Shown: positions 8,784 through 17,058, counted from the first letter of the stretch. The stretch is 64,000 nt of DNA from Bacillus sp. Marseille-P3661 (GCF_900240995.1 NZ_LT965954.1:1153135-1217134); one strand, 5' to 3'. The notes: generated from the sequence alone by a model not told the origin. A program made the numbers and translations.

Positions 8784-9416
8784 TTACTCCCCCTTCCCTG
8801 CTTTTAAAATATCAAGTAATTTAGTTGCTGCTGTATCAACATCTTGAAAATCCATAACATCTACTAGTTTTCCTTTTCCATCAACTAAATAGAAAGCGGA
8901 ATTATGCGCATAATTTCCTTTCCCATCAGGAATCACAATCACACCAAACTTCGCTAGTAAATTATCCAATTGCTCTTGATTCGGAATTCTTGCCATTCTC
9001 CATGTTTCGCCATCACTTTCATATAACTGCATATACTTCTTTAATGTTGCTGGATCATCTTTAGTAGGATCAAAGCTAATACTTAAAAACACAATGTCTT
9101 TACCTAAATATTCATCAGGAATCCTATCGTAAACTTGAGACATATTGTATTCTAATTGAATACAAACAGTTGTACATGACGTATACATAAATGTTATAAA
9201 TAAATATTTATCTTCAAATTCAGAGATTAAATATGTTCGTCCCTTACTATCTTCTAAGCCTACGATTGGAAATTCAGGCTGATCCTCGACCAGTTTTGTT
9301 ACTCTTGCAGTTTCGGCTGTATAAGCTGTAAACCCATCTGTGCCTACATAGAACAATAAAATTCCAAATACTAAAACTACAAGACACGAAATTTTAGTTT
9401 GCCGGTTTTTGATCAT
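8784..9416 (-). CDS. SCO1/SenC-family copper chaperone
   Basis: About 210 residues with one N-terminal membrane anchor (CLVVLVFGILLFYV) and an extracytoplasmic thioredoxin-like domain. The copper-binding C-x3-C motif is in YTSCTTVC, and the conserved distal histidine is in YAHNSAFYLVD near residue 175. Sco proteins deliver copper to the CuA site of cytochrome oxidase subunit II. The start at 9416 is an ATG with GGGAAG eight bases upstream; a GTG at 9425 sits too close to that site. The gene lies downstream of the oxidase structural genes in the same orientation, separated by a hairpin and an interspersed repeat. Confidence 0.9.
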   Translation of the reverse strand: MIKNRQTKISCLVVLVFGILLFYVGTDGFTAYTAETARVTKLVEDQPEFPIVGLEDSKGRTYLISEFEDKYLFITFMYTSCTTVCIQLEYNMSQVYDRIPDEYLGKDIVFLSISFDPTKDDPATLKKYMQLYESDGETWRMARIPNQEQLDNLLAKFGVIVIPDGKGNYAHNSAFYLVDGKGKLVDVMDFQDVDTAATKLLDILKAGKGE

Positions 9417-9458
9417 GTAGATCACTTCCCAAATTCTAATTTGACTTTTAGTTGGAAT

Positions 9459-9497
9459 AAAGAGATAGCCCTAATAAACGAGCTATCTCTTTTTTTC
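9459..9497. terminator. Hairpin between sco and cbaA
   Basis: AGAGATAGC (9461-9469) pairs with GCTATCTCT (9482-9490). The T-run is stronger on the plus strand (seven Ts), but on the minus strand, the direction of the oxidase genes, the stem is followed by TTTATT. It could reduce read-through from cbaA into sco. Confidence 0.5.
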
Positions 9498-9537
9498 CTA
9501 AAACTATAAAAATATTTAACTTATTACTAATTTAATC

Positions 9538-9717
9538 CGGGTTCACCGTCTTGCCTTCGGGGCTGACCCAGGCGCTTACGCTTTTCTTTTTTGTCTAGCT
9601 TCAGCGCCTAGCCCCTCGGGGTCAAATAACCTTCCTCCTCTTGAAGTCTTTCGACTTCTTCGTCGGAAGAACATTTGCCTGTCGGGGCTGACCCAGGCGC
9701 TTACGCTTTTCTTTTTA
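9538..9717. repeat. Interspersed repeat element, best-preserved copy
   Basis: A 180-bp non-coding block with a 34-base segment present twice, identical, at 9558-9591 and 9683-9716 (CGGGGCTGACCCAGGCGCTT...). Between them is an inverted partner (GCGCCTAGCCCCTCGGGGTC at 9609-9628) and a small hairpin, GAAGTC-tttc-GACTTC. The second copy ends on the TAA stop of cbaA, so the element abuts or has just entered the gene end. Degenerate relatives lie near 32.7, 42.3 and 59.1 kb. From memory, similar blocks are common between genes in Bacillus genomes. Confidence 0.75.
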
Positions 9718-11403
9718 CCAAGTTTTAAATGGTGGTGATCCTGGAGGCGCATTTACAATCATATCAACAACTGGAAGTACATACGCCATTGCTACAACGA
9801 TGATCATGAACACAACCCACATTCCCCAACGCTCTGTCCAGTATGGAGTTTTCGCTGCACCTGGTTCTTCTTCAGCAATAGGGAATTCTGTTTCACCTTT
9901 TGGTGCAAAGAACATTAAATTAAATACTGCGTACACTTGCATAAGAACTGCTACTAATAAGATAGTCGCTCCTACACCAATAACAGCCATATACGGGTCC
10001 CAACCTAATGTTGAAGAAAACTCGCCATATGTTGTGAAAGAAGTTCTTCTTGGTGATCCGAATAAACCAACAATATGCATTGAGAAAGCCATTGTAGCCA
10101 TACCGATCGTCCAAAGGATCGTTGTGACAACACCGAATTTATTCATCGCTGGTGTTAACACACGTTTTGAAAGATACGGAACTAACCAGTAACTAATACC
10201 GAAGAACGTCATAACAACTGACATACCCAATGTTAAATGGAAGTGACCAACGATCCACATTGTGTTATGAACAACTTGGTCTAACTGGTTCGTACTTTGA
10301 GCAATACCACCCGCTCCGGCAGGAACAAAAGCCAACATCGCGATAAATGGAGCTAAGAAACGAACATCACCCCATGGCATTTTTTTCAACCAACCTAAAG
10401 CACCTTTTCCACCTTTTTGTCTTCCAGTACGCTCCATTACTCTAAACAACGCGTAAGCTGTCATTAATGAAGGGAAACCAATTGCTAAACTCATAAATAC
10501 GTGCATAAATTTGATGCCTTCATTGATACCTGGGTCAATAATTTGATGGTGGAATCCACCTGTAATGTTCATAATTACTAAAGGTACTACAACTAAACGC
10601 GTTAAGAAGTCATTCCAACGATGTCCGCCGATAATCTTCGGAACTACTACATACCATGCTGAAACTGCTGTTAAATACCAAATGTTAACGGCTGTATGAC
10701 CAAATGCCCAGAATAATGTGCGGGCAAGCAATACGTTGATTGTGTCTACCCAACCAAGTGTCCACGGGATGATCATAAACAATACTTCAACAGCAACCAT
10801 TAAAGTTGCACCTACTAATAGAACAAATGAACCTGTTGCAAAGAAAGCCATAATCGGAAGATGTTGACCTTTATGATTTTTTCTCCAATTCGCTACTTGA
10901 ATGAATGCTCCGATTGAAAGCGCCCAAACACCTAATACGATAAATACTAAACCAAAGTAAAACACTGGGTGAGCTGCCATCGGCGGATAGAATGTATACA
11001 TAACAGATGCTTCATTCATTAATACCGGAATCACAACTAATACAAATCCAATAATCTTTAACCAAAAACCAACCCATGCGATCTTTCTTACTTTCGGTAA
11101 TAAACCACCTAATGTATGTGAAAGCCCTGCATAATAGTAACCAATCATAAAGAATGCTGATAATACAACCACTAATAGTAAACCATGCGCTGTTAAAACC
11201 TGATAATAATTTAACCAAGATGGTAATTCTAAAACACCAGCTCTGTTTAATCCTTGAAGTAATCCTAGAAGTCCGCCTAGTAATAATGCGATAAATGCAA
11301 CAGATAAATATGATTTCGATATCTTAGCGTCTTCTACATTAACTCCTAAAACATGATTTGCTTTTTGCTTAAATGTTGTTGTTGTTTTTAAAGCTGTTTG
11401 CAC
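9715..11403 (-). CDS. cbaA: ba3/b(o/a)3-type cytochrome c oxidase subunit I (SoxB type)
   Basis: 562 residues, about 12-13 membrane spans. Heme and CuB ligands are visible: the low-spin heme histidine in LTAHGLLLVV near residue 73, FWAFGHTAVNIWYL with the CuB histidine and its tyrosine partner, GGFHHQIIDPG with the two further CuB histidines, and HFHLTLGMS with the histidines for the two hemes. The glutamate of A-family oxidases is absent from the FGHTAV segment, as expected for B-family (Thermus ba3/SoxB) enzymes. It reduces oxygen to water and pumps protons. The start is GTG at 11403 with GGGGGG seven bases upstream. It follows cbaB by 14 bases. Confidence 0.95.
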   Translation of the reverse strand: MQTALKTTTTFKQKANHVLGVNVEDAKISKSYLSVAFIALLLGGLLGLLQGLNRAGVLELPSWLNYYQVLTAHGLLLVVVLSAFFMIGYYYAGLSHTLGGLLPKVRKIAWVGFWLKIIGFVLVVIPVLMNEASVMYTFYPPMAAHPVFYFGLVFIVLGVWALSIGAFIQVANWRKNHKGQHLPIMAFFATGSFVLLVGATLMVAVEVLFMIIPWTLGWVDTINVLLARTLFWAFGHTAVNIWYLTAVSAWYVVVPKIIGGHRWNDFLTRLVVVPLVIMNITGGFHHQIIDPGINEGIKFMHVFMSLAIGFPSLMTAYALFRVMERTGRQKGGKGALGWLKKMPWGDVRFLAPFIAMLAFVPAGAGGIAQSTNQLDQVVHNTMWIVGHFHLTLGMSVVMTFFGISYWLVPYLSKRVLTPAMNKFGVVTTILWTIGMATMAFSMHIVGLFGSPRRTSFTTYGEFSSTLGWDPYMAVIGVGATILLVAVLMQVYAVFNLMFFAPKGETEFPIAEEEPGAAKTPYWTERWGMWVVFMIIVVAMAYVLPVVDMIVNAPPGSPPFKTW

Positions 11404-11417
11404 TTTCTTTCCCCCCT

Positions 11418-11879
11418 TTATTTAACCGTAATTGTAGTACTCATTACTTGGTGTCCTGCACCGCAATACTCATTACATAAAACTAAATATTCGCCTGGTT
11501 CTTCAAATTTCTGCGTAATTTTTGTGACATGACCTGGCAATACCATTGCATTAAGGTTTGTGCCTGCCACTTGGAAACCGTGAGTAACGTCTTTTGAAGT
11601 CATTGTAAAATGTACTGTTGCACCTGCTGGGACTTCAATATTCATCGGTGTAAAACTAAATAATTGTAATGTCATTACGACTTCATATTCGTTCTCGCCA
11701 ATTTGCTTAATGCCTGGCTCGTCAAATGGTGCTGTTTCATCAACTTTCTGCGGATCAATTGTTTCCATCCCACCCGGAGGTCCCATTTCTAATGCGTAAG
11801 CTTGATAACCAGTAATAATCATAAACATCATGATCATTCCAAAACTTATAGTTAGCCAAATCTTTTCATCTAAATGCAT
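11418..11879 (-). CDS. cbaB: ba3/b(o/a)3-type cytochrome c oxidase subunit II (CuA)
   Basis: About 153 residues: one N-terminal membrane span and an extracytoplasmic cupredoxin domain. The CuA ligands are clear: HGFQV near residue 110, then LCNEYCGAGHQVM with both cysteines, the histidine and the methionine. The short single-anchor form is typical of ba3 rather than caa3 oxidases, and no cytochrome c domain is attached. An ATG at 11885 is only two bases from the AAGGGG site; the ATG at 11879 has eight bases and is preferred. It lies 17 bases after the small subunit IIa gene. Confidence 0.93.
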   Translation of the reverse strand: MHLDEKIWLTISFGMIMMFMIITGYQAYALEMGPPGGMETIDPQKVDETAPFDEPGIKQIGENEYEVVMTLQLFSFTPMNIEVPAGATVHFTMTSKDVTHGFQVAGTNLNAMVLPGHVTKITQKFEEPGEYLVLCNEYCGAGHQVMSTTITVK

Positions 11880-11896
11880 TTTCATCTCTCCCCTTC

Positions 11897-12061
11897 CTAA
11901 AACCTATCCATATATAATCCGTATAATATTAAATAAGTACCAAGAATAACTGCTCCAACAATTCCTACCGAAATCCAAGTACCAACTTTTGAAGTTTCAT
12001 GAACTGTCTCAATTTGCACCTCTTCTTGAGTATCAATTGTATTAACCTCTGTAGCTTTCAT
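11897..12061 (-). CDS. Cytochrome c oxidase subunit IIa (single-span, ba3 type)
   Basis: A 54-residue protein starting at the ATG at 12061 with AAGGGGGG upstream. It begins MKATEVNTIDTQ, has an acidic N-terminal half of about 25 residues and one hydrophobic segment (WISVGIVGAVILGTYLILYG), and ends YMDRF. This is the form of the subunit IIa peptide of ba3 oxidases, whose helix packs on subunits I and II. It is the first gene after the predicted promoter and precedes cbaB directly. The size, topology and position support the call; the sequence itself is too short for certainty. Confidence 0.8.
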   Translation of the reverse strand: MKATEVNTIDTQEEVQIETVHETSKVGTWISVGIVGAVILGTYLILYGLYMDRF

Positions 12062-12085
12062 TGAATTTTCCCCCCTTTGTTTTCT

Positions 12086-12135
12086 TACCTTTATAATAGT
12101 TGCGAAACATTCTCGTTGAAGTGAGTCAAATCACA
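12086..12135 (-). promoter_or_regulatory. Predicted FNR/CRP-type promoter of the cba oxidase operon
   Basis: On the minus strand TGTGA-TTTGAC-TCACT (12135 to 12120) matches the CRP/FNR consensus TGTGA-N6-TCACA in nine of ten positions. A -10-like TATTAT lies at 12098-12093, 21 bases further on. With a start near 12086 the palindrome is centred at about -41.5, the usual class II activation position. No good -35 box is present at the normal distance, as expected for an activator-dependent promoter. Confidence 0.6.
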
Positions 12136-12451
12136 GGCGAAAGCCCAGAAAAACCACCTTAAATACCCCTAACACTATAGAAAACTTATAAGTATCAAGG
12201 ACTAATTAAAAATGTGTCGGATTTGTGAATAAAAAATTTATTAAACTATTATGTTTAATAATATCTCTAAAGTGGATACTCAGATGTTGTTCTGGCATTT
12301 GTAAGTCTTTTTTAACCGAATCAAGTTGCTTATTAACAACGTAGTATGGAGCGAACAGTTATATTTAATTGAATGCCGTTTAAGCACTTATATAACGACT
12401 ATTACGTACAATGTATGGAATGAAAAACTATACAGGTGAGAGGATAATTGT
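12136..12451. other. Intergenic region between cba promoter and NIPSNAP-Nudix gene
   Basis: AT-rich stretch of about 315 bases separating divergent transcription units. It should hold the promoter of the plus-strand gene. I see one weak AT-only inverted repeat near 12.24 kb and no gene or recognisable RNA element. Confidence 0.4.
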
Positions 12452-13213
12452 ATGTTTTGTAGAAGAGATGTCTATCGAATTGACCCTGAAAAGGTTTGCG
12501 ATTTTACTAGTTATTTTGAAAAATTCATAGTGCCTAATCAAATTAAAAACGGTGCAAAACTGATCGGGCAATGGATTACAGAAACAGAAAGTGAAATCAT
12601 TACCATGTGGGAATACCCTAGCTATGAGGACTATTTGAGAATAGAGGAACGAGTTAAAAGAGATGTAATATACCAACGAGCTCAAAGCTATCTAAAAAAG
12701 ATTGGCATGCCCTACTTAAACACCAATCAAGATTATTTAACTCAGACGGGGACATACAACCAAACTCCCAAGCAGAACGTATCTGTCAGTGGGTATATTA
12801 CAAACGACAATGGCGAAACTTTACTAGTAACAACATATTGGAGAGAAGATACTTGGGAATTACCCGGTGGCGGAGTGGATAATGGTGAAACATTGGATAA
12901 AGCCCTTATTCGAGAAATCTATGAGGAAACTGGTTTAATTGTAAAATTACAAGGTGTAACAGGGGTTTACTCAAACGGCAATACTGTGTCGGTCGTTTTT
13001 CGAGGAGTTTGGACTGGCGGCTCTTTAACTACATCAGCTGAAACGAAAGCTGTCCGCTTCGTTAAACTCGATTCATCCAATGTCTTGAAGTATATAAAAC
13101 GCGGAAAATTTATTCCAAGAGTGTTAGATGCAATGAACGTACGCTGCATCCCATATGAAAGTTTTAAGGTTAGGCCATATCAACTGTTAGAAAGACTTGA
13201 AGGAAGAGAATAA
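12452..13213 (+). CDS. NIPSNAP-Nudix fusion hydrolase
   Basis: 253 residues. The first 100 or so (MFCRRDVYRIDPEKV...MWEYPSYEDY) look like a NIPSNAP/dimeric alpha-beta barrel domain. A linker is followed by a Nudix domain, residues about 108-215, whose box is complete: G-x5-E-x7-REIYEETGL. Nudix enzymes hydrolyse nucleoside diphosphates linked to another group, with divalent cations on the box glutamates. The role of the N-terminal domain is unknown; it could aid dimerisation or bind a small ligand. The gene stands alone, with an RBS of GAGAGGA type. Tandem 52-bp repeats begin about 90 bases after its stop. Confidence 0.8.
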   Translation: MFCRRDVYRIDPEKVCDFTSYFEKFIVPNQIKNGAKLIGQWITETESEIITMWEYPSYEDYLRIEERVKRDVIYQRAQSYLKKIGMPYLNTNQDYLTQTGTYNQTPKQNVSVSGYITNDNGETLLVTTYWREDTWELPGGGVDNGETLDKALIREIYEETGLIVKLQGVTGVYSNGNTVSVVFRGVWTGGSLTTSAETKAVRFVKLDSSNVLKYIKRGKFIPRVLDAMNVRCIPYESFKVRPYQLLERLEGRE

Positions 13214-13302
13214 AATCTGTCGACCTAGTTTCGTTCAGCTTATGTCGGATATTTAATTAAACATTTGTTTAATTAAGAAGGTGTCTTGAGCAATCACCTT
13301 AA

Positions 13303-14195
13303 GTCAGAATCACACTTCGTTTTTGACCCTTTTGAACACTTTTCTTCCTTGATTCTGACTCGATTGAACGCTTTTATCCGTTTCCTGTCAGAATCAACCC
13401 TCGGTTCTGACTCGATTGAACACTTTTCTTTGTTTCCTGTCAGAATCAACCCTCGGTTCTGACTCGATTGAACACTTTTCTTTGTTTCCTGTCAGAATCA
13501 ACCCTCGGTTCTGACTCGATTAACCGCTTTTCTCTGCTTCCTGTCAGAATCAACCCTCGGTTCTGACTCGATTGAACGCTTTTCTCTGCTTCCTGTCAGA
13601 ATCAACCCTCGGTTCTGACTCGATTGAACACTTTTCTTTGTTTCCTGTCAGAATCAACCCTCGGTTCTGACTCGATTGAACGCTTTTCTCCGTTTCCTGT
13701 CAGAATCAACCCTCGGTTCTGACTCGATCAGCTATTTTTATACGTTTCCTGTCAGAATCACTCCTCGATTCTGACTCGTTTGAACACTTTTCTTTGTTTC
13801 CTGTCAGAATCAACCCTCGGTTCTGACTCGATCAGCTATTTTTATACGTTTCCTGTCAGAATCACTCCTCATTTCTGACTCGTTTGACCGCTTTTCTCCG
13901 CTTCCTGTCAGAATCAACCCTCGGTTCTGACTCGATTGATTGCTTTTCTCCGCTTCCTGTCAGAATTACTTCTCGATTCTGACTCGTTTGACCGCTTTTA
14001 TCCGTTTCCTGTCAGAATCACTCCTCATTTCTGACTCGTTTGACCGCCTTTCTCCGCTTCCTGTCAGAATCAACCCTCGGTTCTGACTCGTTTGACCGCT
14101 TTTCTCCGCTTCCTGTCAGAATCAACCCTCGGTTCTGACTCGTTCGACCACTTTTCTCCGTTTCACGTCAGAATCCACCCCATTCTGAATCGATG
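13303..14195 (+). repeat. Tandem array of 52-bp palindrome-bearing units (array 1)
   Basis: GTCAGAAT or its close variant (GTCAGAAT at every start) occurs at 13387, 13439, 13491 and then every 52 bases without exception to 14167: 16 units in strict register. One looser unit lies at 13303 and a half unit at 13353. Each unit has a 25-bp interrupted palindrome (GTCAGAA-N11-TTCTGAC) and a 27-bp linker of the type CTCGATTGAACACTTTTC plus nine more bases. Linkers vary by substitution only. It fills the gap between the convergent Nudix and DUF2294 genes. Not a CRISPR, since the linkers repeat as well. Confidence 0.95.
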
Positions 14196-14212
14196 AATAT
14201 TTCACCCGCTTC

Positions 14213-14893
14213 TTATGAACGAACTATAAACGCCATCATTGATTTATCTTTCTTTAGGTTCCAATCAACAAAAATGTCTCTTACAGGGTTCTTAAAAATA
14301 GTTTCAAATCTACCATCACGGTGAAAATACCTTTTTTCTAATTCATCCTTTGTAAATAGTAATTCTGTGTGGAAACCATTTTCAATTAATGCTTTTTCAA
14401 TTTGAACAAGTATGCCAATCCTTTCAATTAGATAAATTGATGAGGAAATAGGATATAAAAAAATCCTATCCGGAATTTTTTCTACTAATAAACTAATTCG
14501 TTCTATCTCTAATTCCAAACTTCTAACATCAATATCCGTTTTAATTGCAGGTGTTATTTCCTGTTCTAAGACCAAAATAATTATTCCTGAGTTATTCGGA
14601 AAATTCCAATCATGGTATTGTTCTTCCACTTCTACTTCAAATGTCACTTGAACAACACCCTTTATTTCATCTAAAAGGTGATTAATTATTACTGTGCGGG
14701 CTTGATCGACATACTTTTGCTGTCCTTGTTGTAATAAGATTTCTTCCATTGGAGTTAAAAAACCACGTATATATGTAACAAGATGATTTTTCGTAACGGT
14801 TGTCCGACAATTCTGCGGTCCTTTACCAAACTTTTTTCTTAATAATTTACTAATATAACTACTAATGTACTCTTCCTTTTCATTGTTCTCCAT
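14213..14893 (-). CDS. DUF2294 / MpsC-like protein, double domain
   Basis: 226 residues, apparently two copies of the DUF2294 (MpsC) domain. The first runs from about residue 10 to 115 (LLRKKFGKGPQNC, then RGFLTPMEE and HDWNFPNNSGI). The second runs from about 125 to the end and finishes in FVDWNLKKDKSMMAFIV. No membrane segment or signal peptide is visible, so it is probably cytoplasmic. In staphylococci MpsC is linked to the MpsAB bicarbonate/ion transport system, but no mpsAB gene is present here. A paralogue lies just upstream and a PAS histidine kinase beyond that, suggesting a regulatory role. Molecular function unknown. RBS: AAGGAG-like site before the ATG at 14893. Confidence 0.75.
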   Translation of the reverse strand: MENNEKEEYISSYISKLLRKKFGKGPQNCRTTVTKNHLVTYIRGFLTPMEEILLQQGQQKYVDQARTVIINHLLDEIKGVVQVTFEVEVEEQYHDWNFPNNSGIIILVLEQEITPAIKTDIDVRSLELEIERISLLVEKIPDRIFLYPISSSIYLIERIGILVQIEKALIENGFHTELLFTKDELEKRYFHRDGRFETIFKNPVRDIFVDWNLKKDKSMMAFIVRS

Positions 14894-15056
14894 TTAATTA
14901 CAAAACTCCTTATATACCGATTAGAAATTGTTCTACAATTTACTTTATATACATGTAGTATATACGAATGTCTTGTTACTAATAGCAGAGTTCATATATA
15001 TTAATAAAAAAACATATTGCATGTAGGATGATCCTAGTAACAACATGTTTCTTTTA

Positions 15057-15761
15057 TTAATTCACTAAATATTCTTCTTTTTTAAAAACAAAAATAAGAT
15101 AATTCCGATCACCTTCATAGTCCCATAAAATAAAGATATCATCAATTAAACGATTAAATAGATCCTCAAATACTCCCTTATGCTTGTAATAACCGCTTTT
15201 TACTTCTCTTGAATAATGTAGGAGTACATCTATGTTGCCTTTTTCATAAACGAGACTTTCTATTTTTAATAAAACCTCTTTAGATTCTATCGCACAAATA
15301 TTATGTGTATACTTAACAACTTTCAAGCTTGCAGGCTGTTTATGGTATCTTGCTCCAATATCTTTAAGCTTGCTAAATAGAGTATTCTCAATAGATACAT
15401 CTACTAATCTTTCATGGATTTCTGCAGCTTTTTCAAGTACAAGTATCCCTGTGTTTGTTTCATAATTCCAATCATGTAGGAAATTATCAAATGCATTCCC
15501 TAACACAGTTGAGGCTGCTAATATAAATTCCTTCGTAACTGAACTCATAACTGCAGAGCGAAATTGAATTGCTAAGTTTAGTTCATCCTGATTCTTCAAA
15601 ACTTCCTCCGCCGGGGTTATAAAACTTCGCATGTATACATATAGCCTAGACCCTTTTATCATTACTAAACACGTTTCTGGACCTTTACCAAATTTACGTT
15701 TTAATAGTTTACTGAAAGTACTACTTAAATACAGCAAATCATCTTGAACAAATTTAATCAT
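15057..15761 (-). CDS. DUF2294 / MpsC-like protein, second paralogue
   Basis: About 234 residues. I start it at the ATG at 15761, which has AAGGAG upstream; the frame continues 33 codons further through a terminator hairpin, which is unlikely to be translated. The layout matches the neighbouring paralogue: LLKRKFGKGPETC and RSFITPAEEVL in the first DUF2294 copy with HDWNYETNTGILVL, and a second copy ending IFILWDYEGDRNYLIFVF. The paired HDWN / LWDY ends show that each protein is an internal duplication. The gene is separated from the kinase upstream by a strong terminator, so it is probably transcribed on its own. Function unknown. Confidence 0.75.
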   Translation of the reverse strand: MIKFVQDDLLYLSSTFSKLLKRKFGKGPETCLVMIKGSRLYVYMRSFITPAEEVLKNQDELNLAIQFRSAVMSSVTKEFILAASTVLGNAFDNFLHDWNYETNTGILVLEKAAEIHERLVDVSIENTLFSKLKDIGARYHKQPASLKVVKYTHNICAIESKEVLLKIESLVYEKGNIDVLLHYSREVKSGYYKHKGVFEDLFNRLIDDIFILWDYEGDRNYLIFVFKKEEYLVN

Positions 15762-15780
15762 GTCCCTCTCCTTCCTCAAA

Positions 15781-15818
15781 AATAATAAAAGGCCTAACTT
15801 CAGAAAAGAAGTTAGGCC
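15781..15818 (-). terminator. Rho-independent terminator after the PAS histidine kinase gene
   Basis: GGCCTAACTTC (15791-15801) and GAAGTTAGGCC (15808-15818) form a perfect 11-bp stem with a six-base loop. On the minus strand it is followed by TTTTATTATTTTT. Confidence 0.85.
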
Positions 15819-15972
15819 ACGGCTAAGACGACTATTTTTGTAGTTTCTTCCATTTACCATACATGCTTATGTATTGATTTGAGTTGTTATAACTTTTTAA
15901 GAATTCCCTAACTAATGACTGCAAGACATTAGACCTATGAATTTTAACACACTTCAAACTATTCAGCAATAA

Positions 15973-17058
15973 TTATCGCATTATAGGCAAATTTACTTCG
16001 ATACATGTTCCCTCAATCGTGCTTTTTATATTAAATTCACCCTTATGGTCCTGAATGATCTGGGAGCTAACAGCCAAACCAAGTCCTGTACCATTTTCTT
16101 TTGTTGTAAAGAAAGGCTCATTTATTTTATCTATAACTTTTAGTGGAATACCACATCCCTGATCAATTATCCGAAACTGTACAATGTCATCATTCAGTTT
16201 CAGACCCTCGACCTCTAGTTTGCCACCTTCAGGCATTGCTTCAATAGCATTTTTAATATAATTTATGAAAACTTGCTTTAGTTGGTTTTCATCTCCAAAT
16301 ACTGTTTCATCTTTTATAGTATAACTTGTTTTTACCTCAACATTATTTAGTAATGCTTGTGACTCCATTAGTGTTATGACATGTTGAACTAACAAGCGTA
16401 TATTCAATCTTTTATATTTCACTTTAGTAGGCTTTGCTAGAACCATTAATTCTGTTAATATCGCTTCAATTCGATTAATTTCCGAATCAATTATATTAAA
16501 ATAGGATATCTCACCTTTATACTCTTTCATCATTAATTGTAAAAAGCCCTTTATTGCTGTGATTGGATTGCGAATTTCATGTGCAACTCCAGCTGCCAAT
16601 TGTCCTGCGACAGCTTGCTTGTGTGAGATTCTTTCTCTTTCCTTTTTAATCAAAGTAACATCCTTTAAAACTACATAGCTACCAACGATCTCTTCTTCAA
16701 AGAAGACTGGAAAGGTAGTAACATTTACGTCTACTAAACTTCTTTGCTGTTTCCTTTTAATTTGAGAATCAAAATTAACTAGTTTTTCTATGTCTTTTTG
16801 GAGAAAAAATGTTTGTGATTCATTTAATACAGAAGGGCTAAATATATCCCCAAGTGCCATATGCAATAGTTCAGATCTAGAATACTTTAAGAGCGTTTCG
16901 CAAAGATCATTAACATAAACCAATTGTCCAGTTCGGTTAAATATAAAGAATGGATCTTCGTTTTTTGATAAAACAGAGAAATCTTTATCTACATTCGCAT
17001 CAACGTAAATATTTAATAGACAATTCAAACGTGTTATTTCATCTATCTCCACCTGCAT
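15973..17058 (-). CDS. PAS-domain sensor histidine kinase (sporulation-kinase type)
   Basis: About 361 residues, no membrane spans. A PAS domain occupies roughly residues 30-145 (DPFFIFNRTGQLVYVNDLCE). The phosphoacceptor box is AGQLAAGVAHEIRNPITAIKG, with the histidine near residue 162. It is followed by an HATPase domain with N-box NYIKNAIEAMP, G1 DQGCGIP, and GTGLGLAVSSQI. The H-box resembles those of B. subtilis KinA/KinE-type kinases that feed the Spo0F phosphorelay. No response regulator lies next to it, which also fits a phosphorelay kinase. The start at 17058 has GGGAGGG upstream; the ATG 33 bases earlier has no site. Signal and partner are inferred only. Confidence 0.85.
   Translation of the reverse strand: MQVEIDEITRLNCLLNIYVDANVDKDFSVLSKNEDPFFIFNRTGQLVYVNDLCETLLKYSRSELLHMALGDIFSPSVLNESQTFFLQKDIEKLVNFDSQIKRKQQRSLVDVNVTTFPVFFEEEIVGSYVVLKDVTLIKKERERISHKQAVAGQLAAGVAHEIRNPITAIKGFLQLMMKEYKGEISYFNIIDSEINRIEAILTELMVLAKPTKVKYKRLNIRLLVQHVITLMESQALLNNVEVKTSYTIKDETVFGDENQLKQVFINYIKNAIEAMPEGGKLEVEGLKLNDDIVQFRIIDQGCGIPLKVIDKINEPFFTTKENGTGLGLAVSSQIIQDHKGEFNIKSTIEGTCIEVNLPIMR

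Noticed and set aside
13335-14195. Series of rho-independent terminators in the 52-bp arrays
   Set aside because: The stems are only seven to nine base pairs with loops of 7-11 bases and are not directly followed by a T-run; the T-rich part begins about ten bases later.
14213-15761. mpsABC-type bicarbonate transport locus
   Set aside because: Only DUF2294/MpsC-like genes are present; no membrane subunit MpsA or MpsB gene is in the neighbourhood.
15762-15860. Longer N-terminus for the second DUF2294 protein
   Set aside because: The extension would be translated through the terminator hairpin of the kinase gene, and the AAGGAG site supports the ATG at 15761.
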